Below are positions 52,111-62,219 of a DNA stretch of 64,000 bases, piece after piece. This stretch comes from CAYMST01 sp964393115 (GTDB lineage: Bacteria > Bacteroidota > Bacteroidia > Cytophagales > Cyclobacteriaceae). The stretch covers positions 1 to 64,000 of the forward strand of contig CAYMST010000002.1 in NCBI GenBank assembly GCA_964393115.1, written 5' to 3'. The position numbers were made by a program, and so were the translations under genes. The notes under the pieces are model-generated. The model saw only the letters and a list, made by a program, of their open reading frames with translations. It was not told where the DNA came from and ran no database searches. Position 1 is the stretch's first letter. Each line of letters begins with the position of its first letter.

Positions 52111-55006
52111 TCTTTACAAAACTATCCTCTGTTGAAATAAGGTCTTTAGCCAACTTAAGCTTCGACTGTTGAAGCTTTAAGATTTTCTCCTCCACTGTAT
52201 TCTTACTGATAAAACGATACGTAAATACCGTGTTATCCTGACCAATCCTGTGCGCTCGGTCTACCGCTTGTGCCTCGATCGCTGGGTTCCACCATGGATC
52301 CAATAAGAACACATAATCTGCCTTAGTAAGGTTAAGACCTACACCTCCTGCTTTCAGAGAAATCAGAAATAGCGAAATATCATCATTTTCTTGAAAGTAC
52401 TTGACTTGCTCAATCCTATCTTTAGTAGAGCCGTCCAAGTAGGCGAATTTTATCGCTTGAGACTTTAAAAAGTCAGATACTATTTTTAAATGCTTTACGA
52501 ACTGACTAAATATCAAAATCTTATGACCCTGATTGATTGAAGACAAGATCATGTGCTGAATATCTTCCATCTTGCCAGAGTCGCCAGCATATTCTGGATC
52601 TGACATCTTAGGGTGATTAGCTATTTGCCTCAGTTTATTAAGGCCTTGTAATATTAGAAATTGAGACTTCCCTAAACCTTCTGTTTCGATTTTATCAAGG
52701 ATATTATTTCGATAAGAAGATTTTACGCGTTCATACTCCTCTTCCTGCATCACAGTCATAGAGCAGTACTTCACATTCTCCACCTTATCAGGAAGTTCCT
52801 TGACCACCTGAGATTTATTTCGTCTGAGAATAAACGGTTTGATTAGGGTATGCAGTCTTTCCGTTTTTCGCTTATTACCAAGCTTTTCAATTGGATTTTG
52901 AAATTCCTTTTTGAAAAAGGTCTGGTTGCCCAATAAACCAGGATTAACGAAGGACATCTGCGACCATAGATCCAACGTACTGTTCTCAATCGGAGTGCCG
53001 GTAAGAATCAATCTATTTTTTGACCTGAGGCGTTGTACAGACTTGGCAATATTCGAACTCGGATTCTTGATGGCTTGAGACTCATCAAGGATGATATAGT
53101 TGAAGTAGTAATTTTCTAGTATATCGATATCCAAACGAATAATACCATACGAAGAAATAATCAGATCATACTTCTGAAAATTTTCAATGTTCTTGTCTCG
53201 ATTTGTCCCGGTGTAGATAAACAGTTTTAGCTCAGGTGTAAACTTACGGGCCTCCATTTCCCAGTTGTAAATAAGGGAAGTCGGCATAATCAATAAGCTC
53301 GCACTGTTAAGCTCATCATTTTCTTTGAAAGACTGTAAGAAAGCCAAGGTCTGTACGGTCTTTCCTAGTCCCATGTCATCCGCTAGGCAACCTCCAAACT
53401 GAAAGTTGTTTAAAAATCGCATCCAGTTATAACCAGCCTTTTGGTAAGGTCTTAGCGTACCTGAGAAGTTTTCGGGCAGGGAGTAATCGTCTATGCGATC
53501 AAACTCACGAAGATTCTTGAGCTTCTTATCCATGGAGACTTTGGCCAAATTATTGGTCTCTAACTCTTGAACTAGGGACAAGTGATATTTCTTTAAGTTT
53601 AGGTTTCCTTCGTCATCCTCGCTTGCAAAGGCCAGAAGCTCTGAATATTCCTCAAACCAAGTATCTGGTATCACGGCTATCTCTCCATTTGGAAGTGTAA
53701 TCTCACTTTTCCGTTTTAGCATGTGCTTACGCAACACTTTAAAAGGAATTTCATATTCACCGAACTTAACCACCGCATTGATGTCAAACCAATCGATATT
53801 TTCAGTGACTTTAAGCTCGATACTGGATGGACCTATATAATACCTTTTAGCGGAAGTAGACTTTTGCTCTAGCAAAAACCCTCTTTCTGTGATTTCGTTT
53901 TGATGGATAGTGATCCAACCAAAGGCTTCGCTCTTAGGTAAAGTGAGCTTTCCCGACTTAATGGACAGGCCGGATTCCTCTAGAAAATCTAAAGCACCTT
54001 TCTCTTGATCAAGGTTTCTTTTGATTTTGAAAAATGTATAATGGTCTTCCTCCTTGGTAAGACTAACCGTTACGGGTATTCGTTTGTCGGCACTAACCTC
54101 GTATTGGTCGTAGCGAAATTGTAATTCGAGTAAAATTTTGCCATCTTCCTCAGTAACAACAGCTTCTTGCTTGTTATCAAATAAAGAGAGTGATTGTGCT
54201 GAAGAGGCCAGCTCAGAGATGGTTATTACGGGTACTGGGCTCGATTGAACCGTTTTTATATCAAAACCTTTGGCGTATACGTCAAATGAGGCTACTAGCT
54301 GCGAAACGAACTTTCTGTAGTAAGTATCCTCCATCTTCTTCGGAATCATGATGAACTTCTTATTCAGAAAAGGCTTCAACTTATTCCCGTCTACATTCTT
54401 TTCGAAGCTATAGAGGTTTGACCCTACCACCATCCATGCCGGATCGTTACAGATGATATAGGCATTTTTATACTGGAAGTCTACTTTTTCACCAGCATGC
54501 TTTATCGTAGGAAAGTAATGGGTATTATCTTCATTTCTGCGAAAGTGAAAAAGTACCGAGGCTAGCTCTTCTTGAAACTGAAGTTTCTTCCAGGTAGGTT
54601 CTCCGTCATTACCCATTTCATAAAGGTCCTTTCCAGTGATCAGTTGTAATATCTTGGACCTACGCCGCTCTAAATAGTCCGCAATTTGTCGTTGCAATAA
54701 CTGATTGCCAGACTCTTTATCGTATATCTTCAGGAAGAAGTCGTTAACTTTTATTTTTTTCTTATAAAAATGATGGACTACCGACTCCTGCTGCATGGAG
54801 TCCATGATTTTAATCAATTCATAATCTCTTTCATCCAAACCGCTAGCAAATTCTGCTGCATTTTTAGAAGAGATATTTTGATGCGTAAGCGTCAACTTAC
54901 CATTCTCAGCTACCTGAATCACAAACGATTCGAATAAGTATCCTAAGTATTCGTGTTGATATAACGAGTAGATTAACTTAAAAGGACTTGAAGGAGAAAC
55001 ATTCAT
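52073..55006 (-). CDS. SNF2-family DNA-dependent ATPase/helicase-like protein
   Basis: The 977-residue protein has a long N-terminal half of unknown fold (about 1-500). The SNF2 core follows, with Walker A Asp-Asp-Met-Gly-Leu-Gly-Lys-Thr (about 540-547), motif II Asp-Glu-Ser-Gln (about 640, a variant of DEAH), Leu-Thr-Gly-Thr-Pro-Ile-Glu-Asn (motif III) and the C-terminal helicase motifs Ser-Gln-Phe-Val, Ser-Leu-Lys-Ala-Gly-Gly-Val-Gly-Leu-Asn-Leu and Asp-Arg-Ala-His-Arg-Ile-Gly-Gln. Bacterial members remodel nucleic-acid/protein complexes, possibly RNA polymerase as RapA does. No methylase, nuclease or defence partner is adjacent, so a housekeeping role is more likely than a restriction system. 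Confidence 0.92.
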   Translation of the reverse strand: MNVSPSSPFKLIYSLYQHEYLGYLFESFVIQVAENGKLTLTHQNISSKNAAEFASGLDERDYELIKIMDSMQQESVVHHFYKKKIKVNDFFLKIYDKESGNQLLQRQIADYLERRRSKILQLITGKDLYEMGNDGEPTWKKLQFQEELASVLFHFRRNEDNTHYFPTIKHAGEKVDFQYKNAYIICNDPAWMVVGSNLYSFEKNVDGNKLKPFLNKKFIMIPKKMEDTYYRKFVSQLVASFDVYAKGFDIKTVQSSPVPVITISELASSAQSLSLFDNKQEAVVTEEDGKILLELQFRYDQYEVSADKRIPVTVSLTKEEDHYTFFKIKRNLDQEKGALDFLEESGLSIKSGKLTLPKSEAFGWITIHQNEITERGFLLEQKSTSAKRYYIGPSSIELKVTENIDWFDINAVVKFGEYEIPFKVLRKHMLKRKSEITLPNGEIAVIPDTWFEEYSELLAFASEDDEGNLNLKKYHLSLVQELETNNLAKVSMDKKLKNLREFDRIDDYSLPENFSGTLRPYQKAGYNWMRFLNNFQFGGCLADDMGLGKTVQTLAFLQSFKENDELNSASLLIMPTSLIYNWEMEARKFTPELKLFIYTGTNRDKNIENFQKYDLIISSYGIIRLDIDILENYYFNYIILDESQAIKNPSSNIAKSVQRLRSKNRLILTGTPIENSTLDLWSQMSFVNPGLLGNQTFFKKEFQNPIEKLGNKRKTERLHTLIKPFILRRNKSQVVKELPDKVENVKYCSMTVMQEEEYERVKSSYRNNILDKIETEGLGKSQFLILQGLNKLRQIANHPKMSDPEYAGDSGKMEDIQHMILSSINQGHKILIFSQFVKHLKIVSDFLKSQAIKFAYLDGSTKDRIEQVKYFQENDDISLFLISLKAGGVGLNLTKADYVFLLDPWWNPAIEAQAVDRAHRIGQDNTVFTYRFISKNTVEEKILKLQQSKLKLAKDLISTEDSFVKSLSKEDIAGLLA

Positions 55007-55117
55007 ACCCGAGCATATTCACCAATTGAGCCTCTAAAACTAACGAATATCACGATTACTTTCCTTATGATTTGAGATAGGATTCAGTAAAACAGCGGCA
55101 CAATAAAAAAATACTAA

Positions 55118-56341
55118 TTATAGTACCCTGGCGTTGATATATTTTGAAGAAAGACGAGCAGGTATAATCGAAGCCAAAAATGTAATCAACACTATTAGGA
55201 CGCAGACCATGGTAATATCGAATGCCGCGATATCTATTGGATAAGCGTTAATAACGGTTGTGGTCATCCCCATTTTCAAAACCCCATACTGATCCTGTAT
55301 CCATGAGATGACCAAACCCAACACTAAACCAGTTATAGAACCGAAGAGCCCTATCAGCATTCCAACCTTGAGAAAAATACTGCTTACCATATTCGTTCCT
55401 GCACCAAATGAAAACAAGACGGTGATGTCCTTCTTTTTTTCAATCGCCAACATACTTAACGAAAAGAATATATTAAAAGAAGCTACCGCTAGTATTAAAC
55501 CAAAGGCGAGATAAACGAATAGCTTTTCAATTTTAAGCAGTTTGTAGATTTCCTGATGTTGTTCCTTACTGTCTAAAACAGCAAAATTAGCTCCTAAAAT
55601 TCCTTGAATCTCCTTTTTGACACGTGCCGACTGGTCAGGTTTGCAACTGATTTCGAGAGAAGACCTGGTATTAGCGACGCCAAAGAGCTCTTCCGCAAAA
55701 GCTATCGAAACAAAAATGTACTTCTCATCAAATTGCTTTTCAATAGAAAACACACCCGAGGGCATAATAATTCTTCGGTTAAAAAGCTTCTCGATATTCG
55801 TGGCTCCAGGCTTCAAGTCTTTTGGGCTATACAACTGTAAAGCGTAAAAATCATTTTTAAGTGACACGCCAAGCTGGTATTGAATGCCTTGCCCTATAAT
55901 TGCCAAAGGCTTACCTTCCTTTGATTGTAACTTTCCTACTCCTTCGGCGATAGCTTTTTTCAATCTAGATTGCTCCAAATATCCTTCCGAAACACCTTTT
56001 AGCGTCACTACCGTTTGTGCATCTGAATACTTCACAAGAACATTATCCTCTAGTATTTCATGAAAGGATATTATACCAGGAACTGCCGCTATTTCCTTGC
56101 GCTGTTCATCGCTGAGCTCAAACGTCTTCCCTCTCTTTATCTCTACTTTTATATCGGGATCGAAGGTATTGTATAACCCTTGGATAACTTCCTCGAGACC
56201 ATTAAAAATGGATAAAACGACTACCAATGCCGCCGTTCCCACGCAAAGACCAATGATCGAAATCATTGATATGACGTTGATAAAATTTCTCTTTTTCTTA
56301 GAGAAAAGGTATCTGGAAGCGATGAATAGGGTTAGGTTCAC
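55118..56341 (-). CDS. LolC/LolE-type ABC transporter permease
   Basis: The 407-residue protein has the MacB/FtsX layout: a transmembrane helix near 20-45 (Asn-Val-Ile-Ser-Met-Ile-Ser-Ile-Ile-Gly), a large periplasmic domain (about 46-265) and three C-terminal helices (about 270-400). The N-terminal Ile-Ala-Ser-Arg-Tyr-Leu-Phe-Ser-Lys-Lys is typical of lipoprotein-release LolC/E proteins. It probably helps extract lipoproteins from the inner membrane with an ATPase (LolD-like) encoded elsewhere. The start overlaps the rbfA stop by four bases. Confidence 0.88.
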   Translation of the reverse strand: MNLTLFIASRYLFSKKKRNFINVISMISIIGLCVGTAALVVVLSIFNGLEEVIQGLYNTFDPDIKVEIKRGKTFELSDEQRKEIAAVPGIISFHEILEDNVLVKYSDAQTVVTLKGVSEGYLEQSRLKKAIAEGVGKLQSKEGKPLAIIGQGIQYQLGVSLKNDFYALQLYSPKDLKPGATNIEKLFNRRIIMPSGVFSIEKQFDEKYIFVSIAFAEELFGVANTRSSLEISCKPDQSARVKKEIQGILGANFAVLDSKEQHQEIYKLLKIEKLFVYLAFGLILAVASFNIFFSLSMLAIEKKKDITVLFSFGAGTNMVSSIFLKVGMLIGLFGSITGLVLGLVISWIQDQYGVLKMGMTTTVINAYPIDIAAFDITMVCVLIVLITFLASIIPARLSSKYINARVL

Positions 56342-56718
56342 TCCTTTTCTGAATCTTCTTCTGATGATGGCGGAATATCCAACTCTCCCAAAATCTTGTT
56401 TATGCGTTGAGCTTTCTCCTCGGTATCATCCAAAGTAAAGATCAGTTCGGGGATAATGCGCATGTTCTTACCTAATCTTAGGCCGAGTTCTTTTCTTATT
56501 TCGCTTTTACGATCCTTAATATCTAAGATCAATTGCTCAGGGTCTTTGACCATAAAAAGACTCAGATATACCTCTGCAAGGCTCAAATCGGGACTTACTT
56601 TTATATGTGTCACCGTTACAAAAGAGCCTTTAAATAGTTGCCATTGATCTTTTTGAATCATGGCACCCAATTCCTTCTGCAGCAGTTTCGCAACTTTTTG
56701 TTGTCTTTTGCTCGTCAT
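56338..56718 (-). CDS. rbfA: Ribosome-binding factor A
   Basis: The 126-residue RbfA helps the final maturation of the 30S subunit and binds near helix 1 of 16S rRNA. The N-terminal Arg-Gln-Gln-Lys-Val-Ala-Lys-Leu-Leu-Gln-Lys-Glu-Leu and the KH-like core (Val-Thr-His-Ile-Lys-Val-Ser-Pro-Asp-Leu-Ser; Arg-Lys-Glu-Leu-Gly-Leu-Arg-Leu-Gly-Lys-Asn-Met-Arg-Ile-Ile-Pro-Glu-Leu) are recognisable. An acidic tail completes it. It precedes the Lol-type permease with ATGA overlap, a pairing common in the phylum. Confidence 0.95.
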   Translation of the reverse strand: MTSKRQQKVAKLLQKELGAMIQKDQWQLFKGSFVTVTHIKVSPDLSLAEVYLSLFMVKDPEQLILDIKDRKSEIRKELGLRLGKNMRIIPELIFTLDDTEEKAQRINKILGELDIPPSSEEDSEKE

Positions 56719-56866
56719 AAGCGCAAATATCCTTATATCTTGAGTTTGTTAAAAGTAATGCGAATCTTTTAGTGCTGAATAGTTTTTCAAGAAATTGAAA
56801 TTAGCAATGAATATTATTCGCAATAGCCTAATTTCGTGCTACCAAGATCCATAATTAACACTTATT

Positions 56867-58264
56867 TTGATTAGTTTCTTCAGGATAAATGATCCTTATC
56901 GGATCGTTTACATCTTTCTTTTATTGGTCGTTGTACGTATACCCGTTATTTTACTAGACCTTCCTTTTTCTGTTTGGTTTAATAAGTGGTTGACCATTGG
57001 CGAACTGCTCGCACAAGGTAAGCAGCTATACGTCACGCTATTTGATAACTCTAGCCCAATAGCAGCACTTTATTTTCAATCCGTTCACTTCTTGTTTGGA
57101 ACATCCGAGTGGCCTCATTACATCATTTCCATTTTGGTGTGCACACATCAAGCATGGCTATTTAATCACATTCTCAACTCTAACAAGGCATTAAAGGAAA
57201 ACAGCTTTATTCCTGCCTATGCCTATATTATACTGATCAACAGTAGCTTTGATTTCTTCATTGTTACCCCAGCTCTACTTGCCAATACCTTTATCCTACT
57301 TACCCTTTCAAACATATTGAAGCGACTGGACAAAAAGGTTACGGACGAGATGTTCTTTAATAGTGGCATATTCATGGCAATTGCTACTTTAATTTATTTT
57401 CCCTCGATCATCTTCTTATTTACCTTCTTGATTATATTGATTTTGCATACAAGCGCTATTCCTAGAAGGATACTTTTAATGTTATTTGGCTATTTATTCA
57501 TCATCCTACTTTCAGCACTTTACTTTGCTGTATTTGGTGACTTAAGCAATTATGGAGACCAATATTTTTACGCGTCTTTCTCTAAAGTAATTAACTATGT
57601 AGGTTATCGACCTCTGCTTGGTCTAAGTGCGGTACTTCTTGTCATTACGCTCTATGCAGCGCTTAGAACCAACATAAGGGCAAACTTTAGCAACTTTCAA
57701 GGACGAATTCAGCAGGTATTCATCTATCTATTCATTACCGGTTTTTTGGCTTGCTTAGGATCTAGAGAGACCTATTGGGCAACCATTATTTTCTTGTTTG
57801 CACCTCTATCTTTTTTTGTAGCACATTATTTTGTGGTATTAAGAAAGCGATTTTGGCTTATCGTAAATCACTGGGGGTACATTGCCATTTGTATAGGTAT
57901 CTACCTATTTACCTCGGACACCTTCAAGATCTCTGATTCTCTTCACACACATGACATATTCATCTCGAGGTCCACAGAACGAAAAACCGCTATGATTATG
58001 GCAGATAGTATGAGTGCTTATTCAAACTACCAGCCTACGACCGCTTTTGTGAATTGGCCCCTATCAAAGAGTTTCTTTGATCAAGACATAAGTCAACAAG
58101 AAGTAATCTTCATTCATAAGGAGTTAGCTGAAAACAAGCCCAACACGATATTAGATCCGTCGGGGTTGTTTCCAAGTATCTTAGAGTTTATACCCGAGTT
58201 ACAACAACAATATAAAATGACGGAAAAAGGAGTATATACCCTATCCGGAAAAGTGATGCATTAG
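56867..58264 (+). CDS. DUF6427-like polytopic membrane protein (TTG start)
   Basis: The 465-residue product has about ten to twelve hydrophobic helices and begins Met-Ile-Ser-Phe-Phe-Arg-Ile-Asn-Asp-Pro, a typical N-terminus for this Bacteroidota family (DUF6427). It therefore starts at the TTG at 56867, with no ATG nearby. The layout (Phe-Asp-Asn-Ser-Ser-Pro-Ile-Ala-Ala near 65) resembles a glycosyltransferase-like membrane protein, but no activity is known. It runs toward rpiB; the stop codons overlap by four bases in opposite directions. Confidence 0.78.
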   Translation: MISFFRINDPYRIVYIFLLLVVVRIPVILLDLPFSVWFNKWLTIGELLAQGKQLYVTLFDNSSPIAALYFQSVHFLFGTSEWPHYIISILVCTHQAWLFNHILNSNKALKENSFIPAYAYIILINSSFDFFIVTPALLANTFILLTLSNILKRLDKKVTDEMFFNSGIFMAIATLIYFPSIIFLFTFLIILILHTSAIPRRILLMLFGYLFIILLSALYFAVFGDLSNYGDQYFYASFSKVINYVGYRPLLGLSAVLLVITLYAALRTNIRANFSNFQGRIQQVFIYLFITGFLACLGSRETYWATIIFLFAPLSFFVAHYFVVLRKRFWLIVNHWGYIAICIGIYLFTSDTFKISDSLHTHDIFISRSTERKTAMIMADSMSAYSNYQPTTAFVNWPLSKSFFDQDISQQEVIFIHKELAENKPNTILDPSGLFPSILEFIPELQQQYKMTEKGVYTLSGKVMH

Positions 58265-58698
58265 CAAGGGATTTTACCAACACGTCTGGCGTGTCTACCA
58301 CCTTCAAATTCTGTTTGTAAGAATGCTAAGATCATCTCTTGTGCCTCTGCAAGACTGACAAATCTAGCTGGAATGGATATGACATTTGCATCATTATGGC
58401 CTCTAGCCAGTTTGGCTATTTCTAGGTTCCAGCATAAAGCAGATCTTATCTGCTGATGCTTATTCGCTGTGATGGAGACACCATTGCCACTACCACAGAT
58501 CAGCACGCCGAAGTCATGATCTCCATTTTCGATAGCAGCGCTTAGTGGATGCACAAAATCGGCATAATCACAAGAAGCGTCGGATTCTGGACCGTAGTCT
58601 TTGACCTCGTAACCATATTTTTCCAACACGGGGACTAGTTTTTCTTTATACGCATAGCCAGCATGATCTCCTCCGATTGCTACTCTGATCTTTGACAT
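58261..58698 (-). CDS. rpiB: Ribose-5-phosphate isomerase B
   Basis: The 145-residue enzyme interconverts ribose-5-phosphate and ribulose-5-phosphate. Its N-terminal Ile-Gly-Gly-Asp-His-Ala-Gly-Tyr (about 8-15), Tyr-Ala-Asp-Phe-Val-His-Pro (about 45-51) and Gly-Val-Leu-Ile-Cys-Gly-Ser-Gly-Asn-Gly (about 64-73, with the catalytic Cys68) match RpiB. His99 of Arg-Gly-His-Asn-Asp-Ala-Asn-Val is also present. The start overlaps the tatC stop by one base (TAATG). It is the third gene of the glyA-tatC-rpiB operon. Confidence 0.96.
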   Translation of the reverse strand: MSKIRVAIGGDHAGYAYKEKLVPVLEKYGYEVKDYGPESDASCDYADFVHPLSAAIENGDHDFGVLICGSGNGVSITANKHQQIRSALCWNLEIAKLARGHNDANVISIPARFVSLAEAQEMILAFLQTEFEGGRHARRVGKIPC

Positions 58699-59546
58699 TA
58701 CTTTAATAATTTTTGATTTCGCTTATAAACAAAATTCGATATCGATATACTTACTTGATAGAGTCCCACCAAAGGCACCGCAATTAGTATTTGGCTAATA
58801 GGGTCTGGTGGAGTTATCATGGCACCTAACACCAAAATAACGACAATAGCGTGCTTACGATAGTGCTTCATCAGCTTTGGGTATATTAACCCTGCTTTTG
58901 TTAAAAAAAATACCACTATAGGTAGCTGAAAAAGGATACCTGAAGCCAACACCAAGATAGTAACCGTGCTCACATAAGAGATGATATCGAATTCATTGAG
59001 AATAGAGGGGTCTATCTGATAGTTTCCTAGGAAGTTTACCGAGATAGGCGCAAGCAGAAAATAACCGAAAGAAACACCTATCAGAAACAAAAAAGAAACC
59101 CAGAAAGTAGCTCCTCTGGCTGATCGTTGTTCCTTAGGGTAGAGCCCTGGCTTAATAAACCTCCAGACCTCCCAGAATACGTAAGGAAAAGCACACACCA
59201 AACCAATAACGAACGACGAAGTAATATGCATGGTAAACTGTCCTGTCATCTGTCGACTTTGAATGATGAAGGGTAGTTTTTCCATACAAAAAGCTTCTGA
59301 GGAGAATAATCTCCCAATGTCACATAGAAATTTATAAGTAAGAAAGTCAGTTCTAGATGGTCCTAGTATTATTTGACCAAAGAAGAAATCTTTCATCACA
59401 AAAGCTGTAACCATAAACACGGCTATGGCCATCAGCGCGCGAATGAGATGCCATCTTAGCTCTTCCAAATGGTCGAGGAAGCTCATTTCAGCTTCCCCTC
59501 CCGCTAATTCTTCTAGTTGATCATCCGATATTTGATCTAGCGCCAT
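58698..59546 (-). CDS. tatC: Sec-independent translocase TatC
   Basis: The 282-residue TatC has six predicted transmembrane helices and is the receptor for twin-arginine signal peptides in the inner membrane. Family marks are the N-terminal Met-Ser-Phe-Leu-Asp-His-Leu-Glu-Glu-Leu-Arg (about 21-31), Phe-Trp-Glu-Val-Trp-Arg-Phe-Ile-Lys-Pro-Gly-Leu (about 124-135) and Glu-Gln-Arg. No tatA/B is in the window. It sits between glyA (14-base gap) and rpiB, a common Bacteroidota arrangement. The Tat-like dioxygenase in this window could be a client. Confidence 0.95.
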   Translation of the reverse strand: MALDQISDDQLEELAGGEAEMSFLDHLEELRWHLIRALMAIAVFMVTAFVMKDFFFGQIILGPSRTDFLTYKFLCDIGRLFSSEAFCMEKLPFIIQSRQMTGQFTMHITSSFVIGLVCAFPYVFWEVWRFIKPGLYPKEQRSARGATFWVSFLFLIGVSFGYFLLAPISVNFLGNYQIDPSILNEFDIISYVSTVTILVLASGILFQLPIVVFFLTKAGLIYPKLMKHYRKHAIVVILVLGAMITPPDPISQILIAVPLVGLYQVSISISNFVYKRNQKLLK

Positions 59547-59560
59547 ATACGCTGGATTAC

Positions 59561-60832
59561 TTAAGCGTACAGTGGAAATTTCTTCATCAACGCATTGACA
59601 TCTTCACGAACCGAAGCAATAACAGCTTCGTCTTCATGGTTCATCAATACTTTGTCAATCATGTCCACAACACCAGACATATCAGCTTCCTTCATGCCTC
59701 GTGTAGTGATCGCAGCCGTACCCAGTCGCATACCTGAGGTTACAAACGGTGACTTATCATCAAATGGAACCATGTTCTTGTTGATGGTAATATCAGCTTT
59801 AATTAACGTATTTTCAGCGATTTTTCCAGTCAGGTCTTTCGAGCGAAGGTCGATCAGCATAGAGTGATTCTCAGTGCCACCGGAGATAATTTGGTAGCCT
59901 TTATTGACGAAAGCCTGTGCCATTTCGGCAGCATTCTTTTTGACCTGCACAACATAATTTAAATAATCGTCACTAAGTGCCTCTCCAAAAGCGATAGCTT
60001 TAGCAGCAATAATATGCTCTAATGGACCACCTTGAGTTCCTGGAAATACTCCAGAATCCAATAGCTGTGATATCTTTCTAGTCTCTCCTTTCGGAGTTTT
60101 CAATCCCCAAGGATTGTCAAAATTATCGCGAACCAAAATCAATCCACCTCTTGGCCCTCTCAGCGTTTTGTGAGTTGTGGTGGTTACAATATGGCAGTAC
60201 TCCAACGGATCTTTGAGCAATCCTCTAGCAATTAGGCCCGCTGGGTGGGAGATATCGGCCAGCAAAATTGCTCCTACTTCGTCCGCTATAGCTCTGAATC
60301 TTTCATAATCCCAGTCTCTGCTGTAGGCAGAAGCGCCACATATGATCATTTGAGGTTTCTCTTTACGCGCAACTTCTTCCATTTGCTCGTAATTGATGAG
60401 TCCTGTTTCTTTTTCCACGCCATAGAAGAAAGGCTGGTATATCTTACCTGATGCATTTACCGGCGAGCCGTGGGACAAGTGACCACCATGTGATAAATCA
60501 AATCCCAATATCTTATCACCAGCTTTCAAACATGCCAACATTACTGCCGCATTCGCTTGAGCACCAGAGTGAGGTTGGACGTTTGCCCATGTCGCACCAA
60601 ATAGCTCTTTAGCGCGTTCGATAGCGATGGTTTCTATCTCATCCACTACTTCACATCCGCCATAATATCTTTTTCCAGGGAGTCCTTCAGCATATTTATT
60701 CGTCAATGCCGTACCAGCAGCTTCCATTACCTGCTTGGAAACAAAGTTTTCCGAAGCAATTAACTCAATTCCGTTTTCTTGTCGAGCTTGCTCCTTGGCA
60801 ATTAGCTCAAATACCTTACTGTCCCTCTCCAT
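59561..60832 (-). CDS. glyA: Serine hydroxymethyltransferase
   Basis: GlyA interconverts serine and glycine with tetrahydrofolate and pyridoxal phosphate. The ATG at 60832 (Met-Glu-Arg-Asp-Ser-Lys-Val-Phe) is preferred over a start 75 bases upstream because a consensus promoter lies between. The 423-residue protein has Ile-Glu-Leu-Ile-Ala-Ser-Glu-Asn-Phe (about 22-30), Gly-Lys-Arg-Tyr-Tyr-Gly-Gly-Cys near 54-61, and the PLP-binding [13 protein letters not shown] (the Lys at about 229). It leads the operon with tatC and rpiB. Confidence 0.97.
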   Translation of the reverse strand: MERDSKVFELIAKEQARQENGIELIASENFVSKQVMEAAGTALTNKYAEGLPGKRYYGGCEVVDEIETIAIERAKELFGATWANVQPHSGAQANAAVMLACLKAGDKILGFDLSHGGHLSHGSPVNASGKIYQPFFYGVEKETGLINYEQMEEVARKEKPQMIICGASAYSRDWDYERFRAIADEVGAILLADISHPAGLIARGLLKDPLEYCHIVTTTTHKTLRGPRGGLILVRDNFDNPWGLKTPKGETRKISQLLDSGVFPGTQGGPLEHIIAAKAIAFGEALSDDYLNYVVQVKKNAAEMAQAFVNKGYQIISGGTENHSMLIDLRSKDLTGKIAENTLIKADITINKNMVPFDDKSPFVTSGMRLGTAAITTRGMKEADMSGVVDMIDKVLMNHEDEAVIASVREDVNALMKKFPLYA

Positions 60833-60853
60833 TGAATTAAAATAATTAGGCCG

Positions 60854-60885
60854 CAAAGTTAGACTACGCCATGATGATTCGCAAT
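60854..60885 (-). promoter_or_regulatory. Bacteroidota-type promoter of the glyA-tatC-rpiB operon
   Basis: On the minus strand ATTG (complement of 60882-60885) is followed after 20 bases by TAACTTTG (complement of 60854-60861), matching -33 TTG and -7 TAnnTTTG. The start of transcription would be about 15 bases before the ATG at 60832. Confidence 0.7.
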
Positions 60886-61139
60886 CCTTGTTAAGACTAA
60901 CCATCATTATTCAAATTTGATGGCTTAAATTATTTAAGACATTGATAACCAAATAACTTCCAAATAAACGACTTGTAATCCGAAAACGGTAGAATTAAAA
61001 ATGATTAAATTATTAGTATTTCCACACTTAAGGATACCGATCGTTACTCTACATCTAGAGTTTATGAATAGTGTCCAAAAAGGCATATACTGGTGTGATT
61101 CAATATTTCGATGTTACTTTGTTGTCAAACCTAATTGGA

Positions 61140-62213
61140 ATGGAATTAGAAGCGCTGCGCAAAGAAATAGATTCACTAGACAAAATTATTCTTGAAACCC
61201 TTAATAAGCGGATGGAAGTCGTACACCAAGTAGGACTTCTCAAAAAGAATACAGGCCAGACCATTTACCGACCGGAACGTGAAAAAGAGATCATCGACCG
61301 GATGAAATCCATCAACGCAGGTAGGCTTACAGATACCGCTATAGAAGCCATATTTCTGGAGATTTTCGCTACCTCAAGAAACTTAGAACTGCCTGAGAAA
61401 GTTGCGTTTCTTGGACCTGAGGGTAGTTTCACTCATCAAGCTGCGGAAAGTAGATATGGGGCGTTAAGCGCGTATAAACCGCTTTCGTCTATAGAAGCAG
61501 TGTTTGAGGAAGTGAATAGGGACTGGGCACGCTTTGGAGTAATACCCATCGAAAACAATCAAGAAGGTGTCGTGGTAGAGACCATGGATCTTCTGGGTAA
61601 GCATAAGCTTAATATCGTTGCCGAAGTACCACTATCCATACATTTCTGTCTAGCGTCAAAAAGCCTTGACACGCGAAATATTAAGCGCATTTACTCAAAA
61701 GACATGGGCTTGAGGCAGTGCAAGAACTATATAGCCAAGCACTTTCCAGCGGGTATAGAGCAGATACCCGTCGAGAGTACTTCTAAAGCGGCTCTTTTAG
61801 CACTTGAAGATGACGCCTCTGCCGCGATTTGTGCTGAGTTTGCTGCAAAGCAATATGCATTACCCGTGTTAGACTTGAGTATAGAAGACGCTGCACAAAA
61901 TCATCAAACTAGATTTGTCATTATTGCTAAAGATTACCATAACAAGCCAAGTGGCAATGACAAAACCTCATTAGTAGTTAAAATACCAGATTCGGAGTCA
62001 CCTGGAGCACTAGTTCGTTTTCTTCAGAACTTCGAATTGGAAAATATTAACTTAACAAAAATAGAAAGTAGACCGGCAAAAGAAGGCGATTTATTTAGCT
62101 ACTTGTTCTTTATTGACTTTGATGGTCACTTTGAAGATGACGCCTTTCAACGGATTTACAATAAGTATAACGAAAATATCAGATGCCTAGGCAGTTATGT
62201 GAAACTGATTTAA
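61140..62213 (+). CDS. pheA: Bifunctional chorismate mutase / prephenate dehydratase
   Basis: The 357-residue product starts at the ATG at 61140 (Met-Glu-Leu-Glu-Ala-Leu-Arg-Lys-Glu-Ile-Asp). An upstream in-frame ATG at 61071 adds 23 residues not typical of the family. It makes prephenate from chorismate and then phenylpyruvate. The N-terminal AroQ mutase helix (about 1-85) is followed by the dehydratase (Phe-Leu-Gly-Pro-Glu-Gly-Ser-Phe-Thr-His near 95; Thr-Arg-Phe-Val-Ile-Ile near 259) and a C-terminal ACT domain with Ile-Glu-Ser-Arg-Pro near 315 for phenylalanine feedback. It extends the aromatic pathway begun at 19-23 kb. Confidence 0.95.
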   Translation: MELEALRKEIDSLDKIILETLNKRMEVVHQVGLLKKNTGQTIYRPEREKEIIDRMKSINAGRLTDTAIEAIFLEIFATSRNLELPEKVAFLGPEGSFTHQAAESRYGALSAYKPLSSIEAVFEEVNRDWARFGVIPIENNQEGVVVETMDLLGKHKLNIVAEVPLSIHFCLASKSLDTRNIKRIYSKDMGLRQCKNYIAKHFPAGIEQIPVESTSKAALLALEDDASAAICAEFAAKQYALPVLDLSIEDAAQNHQTRFVIIAKDYHNKPSGNDKTSLVVKIPDSESPGALVRFLQNFELENINLTKIESRPAKEGDLFSYLFFIDFDGHFEDDAFQRIYNKYNENIRCLGSYVKLI

Positions 62214-62219
62214 AAAAAT

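Noticed and set aside
52073..55006. SNF2 gene as part of a phage-defence system (DISARM- or restriction-like)
   Set aside because: No methyltransferase, nuclease, DUF1998 or other defence gene is adjacent; it looks like a solitary remodelling ATPase.
60833..60907. Longer start for glyA
   Set aside because: The added residues are not in the family and the stretch holds a consensus promoter.
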